From UBA8752 sp965657965 (GTDB lineage Bacteria > Bacteroidota > Bacteroidia > Flavobacteriales_D > Sanyastnellaceae), in NCBI GenBank assembly GCA_965657965.1, contig CBFHQM010000003.1:102315-166314 (forward strand): DNA of 64,000 nt, in the 5' to 3' direction. This document shows, one piece after another, positions 16,589-27,400 of this stretch (its first letter is position 1; each line of letters opens with the position of its first letter). The notes under the pieces were generated by a model. The model was given only the letters and a program-made list of their open reading frames with translations. It was not told where the DNA came from and ran no database searches. Made by a program: the position numbers and the translations under genes.

Positions 16589-19159
16589 ATGCGCAAGCTG
16601 GCCATTCTCGTTCTGACCCTTGGAGTCTCTGCCTCCATTTGGGCCCAAGATTACCGTGTGTATGGTCGGGTTACCGATGGGTCGGGGCTTCCCCTTCCAG
16701 GGGCCACCGTGTTGCCTTTGGGCAGTCGTTCCGCGGCCGTCACCGATGCCAATGGTCGCTATGATCTGCCCCTTCGCGCCCCCGATGAAGTCTCCATTCG
16801 TTTTACATTCATCGGCTTCGACCCAGTCACAAAGAAGGTCACCCCTACAGAAGCCGGAACACGGCTCGACATTCGCCTGAGGGCGGGTGTGGCACTCAGC
16901 CAAGCCGAAGTCGAAGCTGACGGCACGCGCACAAGCCCCATCCAACGTATCGATCCCCGTGTGGCGTCTCGCGTGCCCAGCATTCGCGGCACGGTCGAAG
17001 ACCTGCTCATTCAGGCCCCGGTGAACTTCACAAGTGAGCTGTCGAGCGCATACAACGTGCGCGGTGGCAGCTTCGACGAGAACCTTGTTTACGTGAACGG
17101 CATCGAAGTCTACCGCCCATTTCTGGTGCGTGCGGGTCAGCAAGAGGGCTTGTCCTTTCCCAATCCGGACATGATCCAGTCCATCCGCTTTTCGGCCGGT
17201 GGATTTGAGGCCAAATACGGCGACAAAATGAGCTCGGTGCTCGACATCACTTACCGCCGACCTCAAGGCTTTGCGGGGCGTGCCACGGGAAGCTTGCTCG
17301 GTGGCCAGTTCCAATTCGAAGACGTCTCCAAGGATGAACGTTGGACGTACAACATGGGCCTGCGCTACCGCAACAACGGCTACGTGTTGGGCAGTTTGGA
17401 TGAGAGCGGCGAATACCGCCCCGTCTACACCGACTTCCAGAGCTACGTCACGTTTGACCCCGACGGTTACGGTCCATGGGAACTTCAGGCTTTGGGTACG
17501 GTCGCCCGAAACCAGTACCGGTTCATTCCCCAGACCCGAGAGACCAATGTGGGCACGATCAACGAAGCCCTTCGGCTCACCGTGTACTTCGATGGCCAGG
17601 AGGTCACGCAATACCAGACCGGCTTCGGCGCACTGGCCGCCGAACGGGTCACGCCAACTTCTCGGGTTCGCTTTATTGCTTCGGCCTTTCGCACGGACGA
17701 AGAGGAAACCTTTGACATTTTAGGAGGCTACTACTTGAGTCAATTGGAGCGCGACCCAGGGTCTGACGCCTTTGGCGAGGCACTCGGCCTGCAAGGGGTG
17801 GGCTACTTCCTCAACCACGCCCGCAACGAACTGCAGGCGACCGTTCTCTCCGGCAGCGCCCGCGGCTCCTTTACATGGGACAAAGAGGCCCATCTGACCG
17901 AATGGGGTGTACAAGCTCGGCACGAGATCATCGACGACACCTTGAATGAGTGGGAGCTGGTGGACAGCGCGGGCTACATCATTCCGCACCCCGAGGACAA
18001 CATTGGCTACATCTCCCCTTCGGACCGCCCGTTTCAAGAGATTTTGCTCCAAGACGTGGTCCGCACCGAAAATCGCACTTCCTCGAGCCGTTTGATGGCC
18101 TACGCCCAAGACACCTGGAAGGGCAACTGGACCGACGGCAGCGAGTGGGAATTGCACGCGGGGCTTCGCGCGCACCATTGGACCTTCAATGGTCAAACCG
18201 TAGGCGGCCCCCGGGTGCATGCCGCATGGAAACCAAAGTGGTCCATGGGCGCCGACTCTTTGGGCAACAAGGTCATGCGCGACGTGGTCTTTAACCTGGC
18301 TGGCGGATGGTACTATCAGCCTGCCTTTTATCGGGAAATGCGGGACCTTTCCGGCCAAGTCAATCCCGACATCCGCGCACAACGCGCTTTGCACCTGATT
18401 GCCGGCGCCAACTACCGTTTCGATTGGCACGGCAGGCCCTTTTTGCTCAACACGGAACTCTACCACAAGGACATGGCCTCGCTCATCCCCTACGAGGTGG
18501 AGAACGTGCGATTGCGCTACTACGCCGACAACAACGCCGTGGGCCGGGCCACGGGCATCGATGTGATGCTCAACGGCGAGTTCATCGATGGTGTGCAGAG
18601 TTGGATGCGCATGAGCCTGCTCAAGGCCCAAGAAGACCTCACCGACGACGGCTACTACGATTTCTACAACCAAGCTGGAGAGCTGATTGTGCCCGGTTAC
18701 TCCTTTGACCCGGTGGCCACAGACAGCACCCTGGTCGAGCCTGGCTTCATCCCCCGAACCACCGACCAGCGGTTCTCCATGTCCATGCTTTTCCAAGATG
18801 AGATGCCGGGCGCCCCGCAGTTCAAAGTGCTCTTGAGCCTGTTTTATGGCACGGGTCTCCCCTTCGGTCCACCGGACTTCGAACGTTACAAAGACACCCT
18901 CCGCTTGCCCGCCTATCGACGCGTGGACATTGGCTTCTCCCGCGACCTGTTCCTCGGCAATCGTGGCCGCCTGAAGAAAGACGGCAGCGACCGCATCAAG
19001 CCCCTCGAAGGATTTGTGGCCTTGGAGATCTTCAACCTATTGGCCATCCGAAACACCGTCAACCACACGTGGATTCAAGACGTGTCTGGACGGCGCTACG
19101 CCATCCCGAACTACCTCACCGCGCGCCGCATCAACCTCAAGTTCGCGCTCCGCTTTTGA
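16589..19159 (+). CDS. TonB-dependent receptor with carboxypeptidase-regulatory N-domain
   Basis: 856-residue outer-membrane gated channel. Signal peptide MRKLAILVLTLGVSASIWAQ; then a carboxypeptidase-regulatory-like domain (VYGRVTDGSGLPLPGATVLP, residues about 23-105); a plug domain (SAYNVRGGSFDENLVYVNGI, FPNPDMIQSIRFSAGGFEAK, YGDKMSSVLDI); and a long beta-barrel ending in RRINLKFALRF. No SusD gene is next to it, so it is not a typical polysaccharide-utilisation pair; the substrate is unknown. The ATG at 16589 is chosen for the clean signal peptide; a GTG at 16553 would add 12 residues. Confidence 0.9.
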   Translation: MRKLAILVLTLGVSASIWAQDYRVYGRVTDGSGLPLPGATVLPLGSRSAAVTDANGRYDLPLRAPDEVSIRFTFIGFDPVTKKVTPTEAGTRLDIRLRAGVALSQAEVEADGTRTSPIQRIDPRVASRVPSIRGTVEDLLIQAPVNFTSELSSAYNVRGGSFDENLVYVNGIEVYRPFLVRAGQQEGLSFPNPDMIQSIRFSAGGFEAKYGDKMSSVLDITYRRPQGFAGRATGSLLGGQFQFEDVSKDERWTYNMGLRYRNNGYVLGSLDESGEYRPVYTDFQSYVTFDPDGYGPWELQALGTVARNQYRFIPQTRETNVGTINEALRLTVYFDGQEVTQYQTGFGALAAERVTPTSRVRFIASAFRTDEEETFDILGGYYLSQLERDPGSDAFGEALGLQGVGYFLNHARNELQATVLSGSARGSFTWDKEAHLTEWGVQARHEIIDDTLNEWELVDSAGYIIPHPEDNIGYISPSDRPFQEILLQDVVRTENRTSSSRLMAYAQDTWKGNWTDGSEWELHAGLRAHHWTFNGQTVGGPRVHAAWKPKWSMGADSLGNKVMRDVVFNLAGGWYYQPAFYREMRDLSGQVNPDIRAQRALHLIAGANYRFDWHGRPFLLNTELYHKDMASLIPYEVENVRLRYYADNNAVGRATGIDVMLNGEFIDGVQSWMRMSLLKAQEDLTDDGYYDFYNQAGELIVPGYSFDPVATDSTLVEPGFIPRTTDQRFSMSMLFQDEMPGAPQFKVLLSLFYGTGLPFGPPDFERYKDTLRLPAYRRVDIGFSRDLFLGNRGRLKKDGSDRIKPLEGFVALEIFNLLAIRNTVNHTWIQDVSGRRYAIPNYLTARRINLKFALRF

Positions 19160-19270
19160 GCGCTTCCATCAAGGCCGTTCTTATCAGAAGCGTGATCAGG
19201 ATTTTGAGATGTCCACCGTGTTCGGTTGGGACATCGTACACCTGAGGGACCTGTTCGCCCCGTTGTGGGA

Positions 19271-19278
19271 TAATTTTA
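19271..19278 (+). promoter_or_regulatory. Possible -7 box (TAATTTTA) close to a start codon
   Basis: One mismatch to TAnnTTTG and three bases before the ATG at 19282, so the geometry is again near-leaderless. Weak on its own. Confidence 0.3.
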
Positions 19279-19281
19279 TCT

Positions 19282-21342
19282 ATGGTCCCACGTCTGACCC
19301 CTCTTCTTCCCTCCTTTCTTTTTGCCATCATCGGTCTGTTTCATGCTTCCGTCATGGCGCAGGGTGACCCTGTCTATTTCCTCAACGGATCTGCCCAAGC
19401 CACTGGAGATGATTGCTACGAAATCACCCCCGCCCTCAATACACAAACGGGCAGCGTGTGGTATGCCGACCAAGTGGATTTGAGTCAGCCCTTGGATCTT
19501 CAGTTCCTTCTAAACTTGGGCAACAACGACGGCATTGGCGCCGACGGAATCTGCTTTGTTCTGCAGACTGTGGGTGTGGATGTGATTGGAGAAAGTGGCG
19601 GCGGCATCGGTTTTCTTGGAGCGGACTTTCAACCGGCTTTTGCTGTGGAATTTGACACGTGGCAAAACGCCGACTTTGGAGACCCCATCGGAGATCACAT
19701 TGCCATGGTGTCCAATGGGAGTGTGAATCACCTGCTGCCTTCTGCCATTGCGGGCCCCGTTCAGGCCGATGCCTTTGACCCGAACATTGAAGACGGTGAG
19801 GACCATCAAGGCCGGGTCACTTGGGACCCTGAGACCCAACTCGTGCAGGTCTATTTTGACTGTGAACTTCGGCTGGAAGGCGTGGTCAATTTGATCGACG
19901 ACATCTTCGAAGGCCAGAACCAGGTCTTCTTTGGATTCACTGCGGGCACGGGAGGCGCCAACAACCTGCAAACCGTTTGCCTAGAAGAAAACATCTTGGG
20001 CAGTGCTGCCGAGAGCTTTGTATGTCCCGGAGCCGACCTGCAGCTGAACGTTCCCAGCCCCAATGGACTGGCCACTTGGACCCCTTCGGATTACTTAGAC
20101 GATCCCGCCTCGGCCTCGCCCGTGGCGTCGCCGCCAAGTGGGTTGAGCGAGCCCATTGTATACGTGGTTGACTATTTGGACAATTGTGGTGTGGCCGTGA
20201 CCGACACCATCGCGCTCAGCGTAGAGGTCATGACCGCCGACGTCGAAGGGGTGTCCGACCTGACTTGCGACGTAACCGAATTGACGCTGACCGCCACATC
20301 CAACTTCCCCGGGCCACTGGACTTCGATTGGACCGCTCTGGTTGGAGGCCTTCAAGCCGTCGATGGTCAAGCCTCGGTGGGTACACCGGGCAGTTATGAG
20401 TTGCTGATTTCGTTTCAAGATGGACTTTGTGAGGCCGGAACGGCGTTTGAGGTGGGCATTGACACCACCTCTGCCACAGGCGACCTCGCATCCGAACTCT
20501 TCCTGACGTGCATCAACCCTACCGTCCTGTTAGAGGCCTTGTCGCTCTCCCCTGCCAACGCCACAGTTTCGTGGAGCACACCCGACGGCGCCATTCAGGG
20601 CAACGGCGCGGCCGTGAACGCCACCGAAGCCGGCACCTATGCGGCCACGATAGAAAATCCCGCCAATGGGTGCACCACCAGCACTCCAGTGGAGGTCACG
20701 GATGCCACTGCAGCTCCCCAAATCATTCCGGGCACCATCGAACCCCTTACCTGCTTGAACCCAGGTCAGCCTGTGGTTGGTGCGGGCGTTGCAGAGGCCG
20801 CACCATTCGGACCGCCGGGACTTACACCACTGGTCTCTTGGACAAACGCAGGCAACGGCACCACCCAAGGCGTATCGCCATCGAGCGGCTCCTTTGGCCC
20901 CATCATTCAGGCCGCAGGCACTTACCAGCTGGTGGTGGAATGGGCAGAGACGGGCTGCGCAGACAGCATTCAGGTGCAGGCACTCGAGGGCGAGGATTTC
21001 GGCTTGGACATCAGCTCCATCGCCTTTCCCAACATCTTGACCGCAAACAATGACGGCCGAAACGACAGTTGGCACCCCTTCCTTGGGGACTTTCCCGATG
21101 TTCAAGCTTTGTCGGTGTTGACCAATTACGCTTTGCGCATTTACAACCGGTGGGGCACTTTGGTCTTTAGCAATTCGGGAGATGGTTTTTCCTCCGGAAC
21201 ACCCATACGCTGGTACGGAAACAACGGCAGCGGATCCCCCTTAACCTCGGGCACCTATTGGTATGTTGTCGATTACACTTCCACTTGCGGCAACAGCCAA
21301 TCCGGTTCGGCCACAGGCGCATTGCAACTCATCCGAGAGTAA
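19282..21342 (+). CDS. Secreted L-type lectin-like protein with T9SS type B (gliding-motility) C-terminal domain
   Basis: 686-residue exported protein. Signal peptide (FLFAIIGLFHASVMAQ) is followed by a legume-lectin-like domain of about 210 residues (VYFLNGSAQATGDDCYEITP, GADGICFVLQ, GGGIGFLGADFQPAFAVEFD, and TWQNADFGDPIGDHIAM), found in many Bacteroidota surface proteins. Several Ig-like segments follow. The last about 95 residues (FPNILTANNDGRNDSW, LRIYNRWGTLVF, GTYWYVVDY) are the type B sorting domain named after gliding-motility proteins, so export and surface attachment by T9SS are expected. It is convergent with the giant repeat protein gene across a strong terminator. Confidence 0.88.
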   Translation: MVPRLTPLLPSFLFAIIGLFHASVMAQGDPVYFLNGSAQATGDDCYEITPALNTQTGSVWYADQVDLSQPLDLQFLLNLGNNDGIGADGICFVLQTVGVDVIGESGGGIGFLGADFQPAFAVEFDTWQNADFGDPIGDHIAMVSNGSVNHLLPSAIAGPVQADAFDPNIEDGEDHQGRVTWDPETQLVQVYFDCELRLEGVVNLIDDIFEGQNQVFFGFTAGTGGANNLQTVCLEENILGSAAESFVCPGADLQLNVPSPNGLATWTPSDYLDDPASASPVASPPSGLSEPIVYVVDYLDNCGVAVTDTIALSVEVMTADVEGVSDLTCDVTELTLTATSNFPGPLDFDWTALVGGLQAVDGQASVGTPGSYELLISFQDGLCEAGTAFEVGIDTTSATGDLASELFLTCINPTVLLEALSLSPANATVSWSTPDGAIQGNGAAVNATEAGTYAATIENPANGCTTSTPVEVTDATAAPQIIPGTIEPLTCLNPGQPVVGAGVAEAAPFGPPGLTPLVSWTNAGNGTTQGVSPSSGSFGPIIQAAGTYQLVVEWAETGCADSIQVQALEGEDFGLDISSIAFPNILTANNDGRNDSWHPFLGDFPDVQALSVLTNYALRIYNRWGTLVFSNSGDGFSSGTPIRWYGNNGSGSPLTSGTYWYVVDYTSTCGNSQSGSATGALQLIRE

Positions 21343-21376
21343 CGCTGGCCGGCATTTGACCCGCAGTACCCGCATC

Positions 21377-21410
21377 AAAAAAGGCCGCCCCCGAGGGACG
21401 GCCTTTTCTT
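21377..21410. terminator. Bidirectional intrinsic terminator
   Basis: Stem AAAAGGCCG (21379-21387) pairs with CGGCCTTTT (21399-21407), with a loop that can itself close by CCC/GGG. A-run and T-run flank the stem, so it works as a rho-independent terminator in both directions, for the two convergent genes on either side. Confidence 0.85.
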
Positions 21411-21427
21411 CGGAGCAGAATTTGAAC

Positions 21428-24400
21428 TCAATCCGCAATGCACGAGGTGTCGAAGTAAATGAGGAACTCCAACAAGTCCGCGACGCCAATCACACCGTCG
21501 TCCGTAAGGTCGGCGGGACAAGCGTCGTTTCCAGAACCACCGCAATCGTAGATGCAGCCGCCATCGTCGAGGGTCGCGGTGGCATCATAGTTGAGTGCAT
21601 CCGCGTAAGTGCATCCCAAACAACCCGACAGATCACAACTGCCATCGTCTTGGGTGGCTTGCGCATCGTAGTTGCACGCCGAAGGCAGGGTACATCCTGC
21701 ACAACTCGCAAAGTCACAACTGCCATCGTTGTTGGTGGCCAACGGCTCGTAATTGCAGGCTCCACTGTTGGTACAGCCCAAGATTTCCAGTTCGTCGCAC
21801 ACGCCATTGCCATCGGCATCATTCACACAGTCTCCATCGCAATCATACAGCAAGCCCACAGGGTAAATGCAGCTTCCATTGGACTGCGTCGCCGATGCGT
21901 TGTAGTTGCAAGCCGTCGCCTCGGTGCAGCCCACGCAACTCACATAGTCGCAAGCGCCGCTTGACTGCGTCGCCAACGCATCGTAGTTGCACGCCGCAGC
22001 GTCCAAGCACCCCACACAACTTGCGAAGTCACAAGCGCCATCGTCGTCGGTCGCTTCTGGATCATAGTTGCATGCGGCACCATCTGTACACCCCGGAATT
22101 TCCAGCGGATCACACACGCCATTCTGGTTTACATCTTGAAGACACTCCCCATTGCAATCGACATAAGCGTTGGCTGGATAGGTGCAACTGCCATCGTTTT
22201 GCGCAGCCCCACTGTCGTAATTGCATGCCCCAGCGTCGGTGCACCCGAGACAACTCTCGTAGTCACAGGATCCGTCGTTGACGAGTGCATCTGCATCGTA
22301 GTTGCATGCGCTGTCGTCCGTACAGCCGGCACAACTCACGTTCTCGCAACTGCCATCATCAATGGACGCCTGTGCATCATAATTGCAGGCAAACGCATCG
22401 GTGCACCCCTCGGTCTCGAGTTCGTCGCAAGTGCCGTTTTGGTTCACGTCGTTCAAGCAATCTCCGTTGCAATCGACATTTGCCCCTGCATAAGTGCAGC
22501 TGCCGTCCGACACTGTGGCATTTGCCGCATAATTGCAGGCTGTGGCGTCCGTGCAACCTGTGCAGGTCTGATAATCACAGCTTCCGTTGTTCAATGTGGC
22601 GCTTGCATCGTAGTTGCACGCTGTGGAATCGGTACAGCCGCCACAACTCTCTGTCTCGCAACTACCATCGTCGAAAGCCGCAGCTGAGCTGTAGTTGCAA
22701 CTCAGTGGGTCTGTGCACCCTCCTGTTTCGTTCTCGTCGCACACGCCATTCTGGTTCGCATCATTAATGCAATTGCAGTCGCAGTCCACATTGGTGGCGC
22801 CGTTGCACAAATCCTCTGGGGTGAAACAAGTGGTGGCCAAGGTGGCATCTGGATCGTAATTGCAGGCGCCTGGATCGAGACAACCCGAACAGCTGTCAAA
22901 CTCGCAAGGGTTTTCTGTGTCGAGGTAATTGCATGCAAATGGCAACGTACAGCCATTCAACATTGCCATGTTTCCAGTCGACATACCGTAGGTACAAGAC
23001 CCATCAGACAGCGTAGCGGAAGGATCATAGTTGTTGGCCGCAGGATCATTGCATCCGTAGCAATCAAAGTTGCAACTGCCATCGGACACCGTCGCACTGG
23101 CATTGTAGTTGCACGCTTGAATGATGATGCACCCTTCCACAGGAGAATAAGTGCACAAGGACACGTCATTGTAGGTCGCAGTTGGGTCGTAATTGTCCGC
23201 TGCAGGATCCTTACAGCCCACGACCACACAACTGCCATCGTCAATGGAAGCTTGGTCGTCGTAATTGACCGCAGCGGGGTTCGTACAGCCTCTGCACGTC
23301 AAAAGGTCGCAGGAACCATCAGAAATGGTCGCTGTGCTGTCAAAGTCGCACGCCAGCGGATTCGTACAACCATAGCAAGAGGTTAGGTCGCAATCCTCGC
23401 TAGACACCGTTGCCGTGATGTCGAAGTTGCAAGCAAATTGATTGGTGCAACCGACATAGTAGCATGATCCATCACTGTAATCTGCATTGGCGTCGTAATT
23501 GTCCGCCTCTGGGTCAATGCAACCCGTGTACAAGCAGCTGTTGTTGTCGATGGTGGCATCTTCATCGTAATTGAAAGCATCCTCGTCCGTGCATCCACGG
23601 CAGCTGTACAAGTCACAATCCCCGCTGGAAATGGTCGCCAAAACATCGAAGTTGCAGGCAAAGGGGTTCATGCAACCCAGGCAAGACGTGAGATCACAAG
23701 AACCATCATCGATGGTGGCTGTCTGATCGTAATTGCAGGCCTCGGGGTTGTTACACCCCGGGAAAATGCAGGAGCCATCGTTCAAATCTGCATTCGGGTC
23801 GAAGTTGGTGGCATTCACGTTTGTGCACCCCTCGTAAAGACAGGAGTTGTCGTCGATCAGTGCCGTAAAATCGTAATTCACAGCGTCCGGATCGGTACAT
23901 CCTCTGCAGCTTGTGAATTCACATGTGCCGTCATCAACCGTGGCGTCATTGTCGAAATTGCAGGCCGACAAATTGATGCACCCGTAGCAGTCAAACTCAC
24001 ATGCGCTGGCGTCATTTGTGTTGGCCGCAGCATCATAATTGCACGCGGTTGGGTCGGTACAGCCCAAGAGCACGCAACTCCCGTCGTCCACATCTGCTCC
24101 GATGTCGAAATTCTCTGCATCCGCATCGGTACAACCAGCAAAAGAGCAATTCCCGTCGTCGACGGTCGCGCCTGCGTCGTAATTGATGGCGTCTGAATCT
24201 GTGCACCCCACGCAGCTGAAGAATTCGCAGGATCCATTGTTGACGTCCGCTGCAGGATTGAAGTTGCAGGCTGCCTCATCGGTACAACCGAAGACATTGT
24301 CATTGTCGCAAATGCCATCCTCGTTCAAATCTGCAGGACAAGACCCACCGCATTCACCCAGTGCATCCAGCACTGCACAACTGCCATCCTCATCGGTGGC

Positions 24401-27400
24401 CAATGCATTGTAGTTGCACGCGTTTTCATTCGTGCAGCCTGGGATTTCGTCTGAATCACAAACGTTGTCATTGTCCACGTCGCTGACACAATCGCCACCG
24501 CAAACGCCCAAGGCGTCTTCGACGTTGCCATCGCAGTCGCATGCGCCATTTGCAATGCCTTCACATCCACAATCGTACACCGCCCCGGGGCCATTGCAAA
24601 CACCACAAGCATCGAGTGCCCCAACACAGGGGTCTACATCGTCGCAGATGCCGTCGTTGTCTTCATCGGCTGCGCAATCGCCACCACAATCTCCAAGGGC
24701 ATCTTCAACGTTGCCGTCGCAATCGCACTCGCCGTCGGCAATGTCTTCACAGCCGCAGTCGTAAACCGCTCCCGGACCATTGCAGACACCGCAAGCGTCA
24801 AGGTCACCTACGCAAGGGTCCTCGTCGTCGCAAATGCCATCGTTGTCCGCGTCGGCTGCGCAATCGCCACCGCAGTCTCCAATGGCATCTTCGACGTTGC
24901 CATCGCAGTCGCAGGCGTCTGCAGCAACATCAGCGCAACCACATTCATAAACCGCACCTGGACCGTTGCACACCCCACAAGCGTCAAGCGCCCCAACACA
25001 CGGGTCCACATCGTCACAAATGCCGTCGTTGTCTTCGTCGGAAGTGCAATCCCCTCCGCAGAGGCCAATGGCATCTTCCACATTGCCGTCGCAATCGCAT
25101 TCCCCATCGGCAATGTCCACGCAGCCGCAGTCATAAATCGCACCCGGGCCATTGCAAATTCCACACGCATCGAGCGCACCCACACACGGATCTTCGTCGT
25201 CACAAATGCCATCGTTGTCCGCGTCGGCTTCACAATCCCCTCCGCAGTCTCCAACGGCGTCTTCCACATTGCCATTGCAATCGCACTCTCCGTCTGGGAT
25301 GCCGCTGCCACCACATTCTCCGCAAACATCCAACGCCAAGCATGAGCCATCGTCGTCGGTGGCCAGCGGGTTGTAGTTGCAAGCCAATTCATCTTGGCAA
25401 CCGGCTATTTCTTGCTCGTCGCAAACACCATCCTCGTCGGCATCATTGTAACAAACGCCATCGCAATCCACATCGTCTCCATCGGGATACACACAAGCGG
25501 GGTTCACAGACACCGCCACACAGCTTCCGCCGATGGGGAGGTTGACCTTGACGAAGTTCTCGTTGTCCCCCTCCGGGAAGACTTGGATGTTCATGTTGCC
25601 GGTCACGTCACCATCTGTGGTGAATTGACCGAGTAAAACAGTGCCCTCCGCAGACGGTGTTCCATTGGCGTCTCCATTGAGCACGTACCAAACACCCCCC
25701 ACTTCATCGTCCATGACAATGCTTCCTCCGGGAGCTCCGCTGCCCGGCTCGAACAGGGTCGACCACGCTTGACCAGGTGACTGCACAGTCGCCGCTCCAT
25801 TCTCTCCATTGCTGGCGTTGGCAGGACCATCTAAACCAATGGTGACCCAACTGTCAAAGGCCAAATTCGGATAGTTCCCCAGCAAGAGGGGATTTACATT
25901 TTCAGGCGTCACGCCACCGAGGATGTGCTGGTAAAACGACGTGCTGGTTTCGATGGCCAAAGGCTCATTGATGTTGCCATAAACAGAAGTCACGAAATCA
26001 GATGCGTTCTCTGTATGCAATAAGATTTGATAGGTGGTCTGACCTGCGAGCTCGCCTTCCGTATGCTCGGCCAACGTTCTCAGCTCCAGACAATAACCCT
26101 CGTCCACAACTGGAGGAGTGTAGGGCAAGGCGTTCGCGTCGTAGTTGCAGGCGTCTTCATCATCACAACCCGCCTCTTCCGTATCGTCACAAATGCCGTT
26201 GTTGTTGACGTCTGCACTGCAGTTGCCACCGCAAACTCCAATGGCATCTTCCACATTGCCATCGCAATCGCATGCCCCTTGGGCAATCTCGTCACAGCCG
26301 CAAGCATACACGGCGCCAGGGCCATTGCATACCCCGCAGGCATCTAGATCTCCCACACAAGGATCCTCATCATCGCAAAGGCCGTCTCCGTCTGCATCAA
26401 CGGTACAGGCTCCCCCGCACACACCGATCGCGTCCAACACATTCCCATTGCAATCGCACTCTCCGTCTGGAATGTCGTCGCAGCCGCAATCGCCCGTTGC
26501 ACCTGGGCCATTGCAAATGCCACAGGCATCAAGCGTGCCCACGCAATCGTCTACGTCGTCGCAGATGCCATCTTCATCGGCATCGTCAGTGCAATCACCA
26601 CCGCAAATGCCCAAGGCGTCCTCTTCATTTCCATCGCAGTCGCAATCTCCTGCCGCAATCGGGTCGCATCCACAATCGTACACCGCACCGGGCCCGTTGC
26701 ACACACCGCAAGCGTCCACTGCCCCCACACAAGGGTCAACACCGTCACAGATGCCATCGTTGTCCACATCGGCCGTGCAGTCTCCGCCACAGTTGCCCAG
26801 CGCATCGTCGTACAGGCAATTCCCTCCACCTGTAGGACAGCCAACACCCAGCCCTAGGGGCAAATCAAGGAGTACGAAGTTTTCGTTGTCTCCGCTCGGA
26901 AACACCTGAACCTGCATGTTCCCGGACAAGACGCCATCGGTCGTGAATTGTCCCAGGAGAACACGTCCGTTTTCGTCCGGAAAGCCATTGGCGTCTCCGT
27001 TCAAAATGTACCAGACGCCACCCACGTTGTCGTTGATGATCAAGTCTGAACCATCTGCTCCACTTCCAGGGTCAAACACCAACCCCCAATTCTGACCAGG
27101 GGAGTTGACCACCGCCGCTGAATTTTCGCCTTGAATCGCATCCGCGGGACCATCGAGTCCAATGGTCACCCAACTGTCGAAGGCGAGGTTGGGAAAGTTG
27201 TCGAGCAATAAGGGATTCACATTTTGAGGCGTAACACCGCCGAGAATGTGCTGATAAAATGACGTGGTCGTGGCCACCGTAGTCGGTGCATCGATGTTGC
27301 CAGAAACCGAGGTGACAAAATCCGAATTGTTCAAGGTCTGAATGGACACTTGATACGTAGTCATCCCCGCCAAATCTCCGCTGGAATGAACCACAACAGC

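Noticed and set aside
17720..18796. 358-residue minus-strand frame inside the TonB-dependent receptor gene (and a similar 355-residue frame at 16544-17611).
   Set aside because: GC-rich codon usage on the sense strand creates open antisense frames; the sense product is clearly a TonB-dependent receptor.
21550..25500. Regularly spaced direct repeats that could be mistaken for a CRISPR array.
   Set aside because: Units are in-frame protein repeats, diverged from each other, without constant repeat/unique spacer structure, and no cas gene is present.
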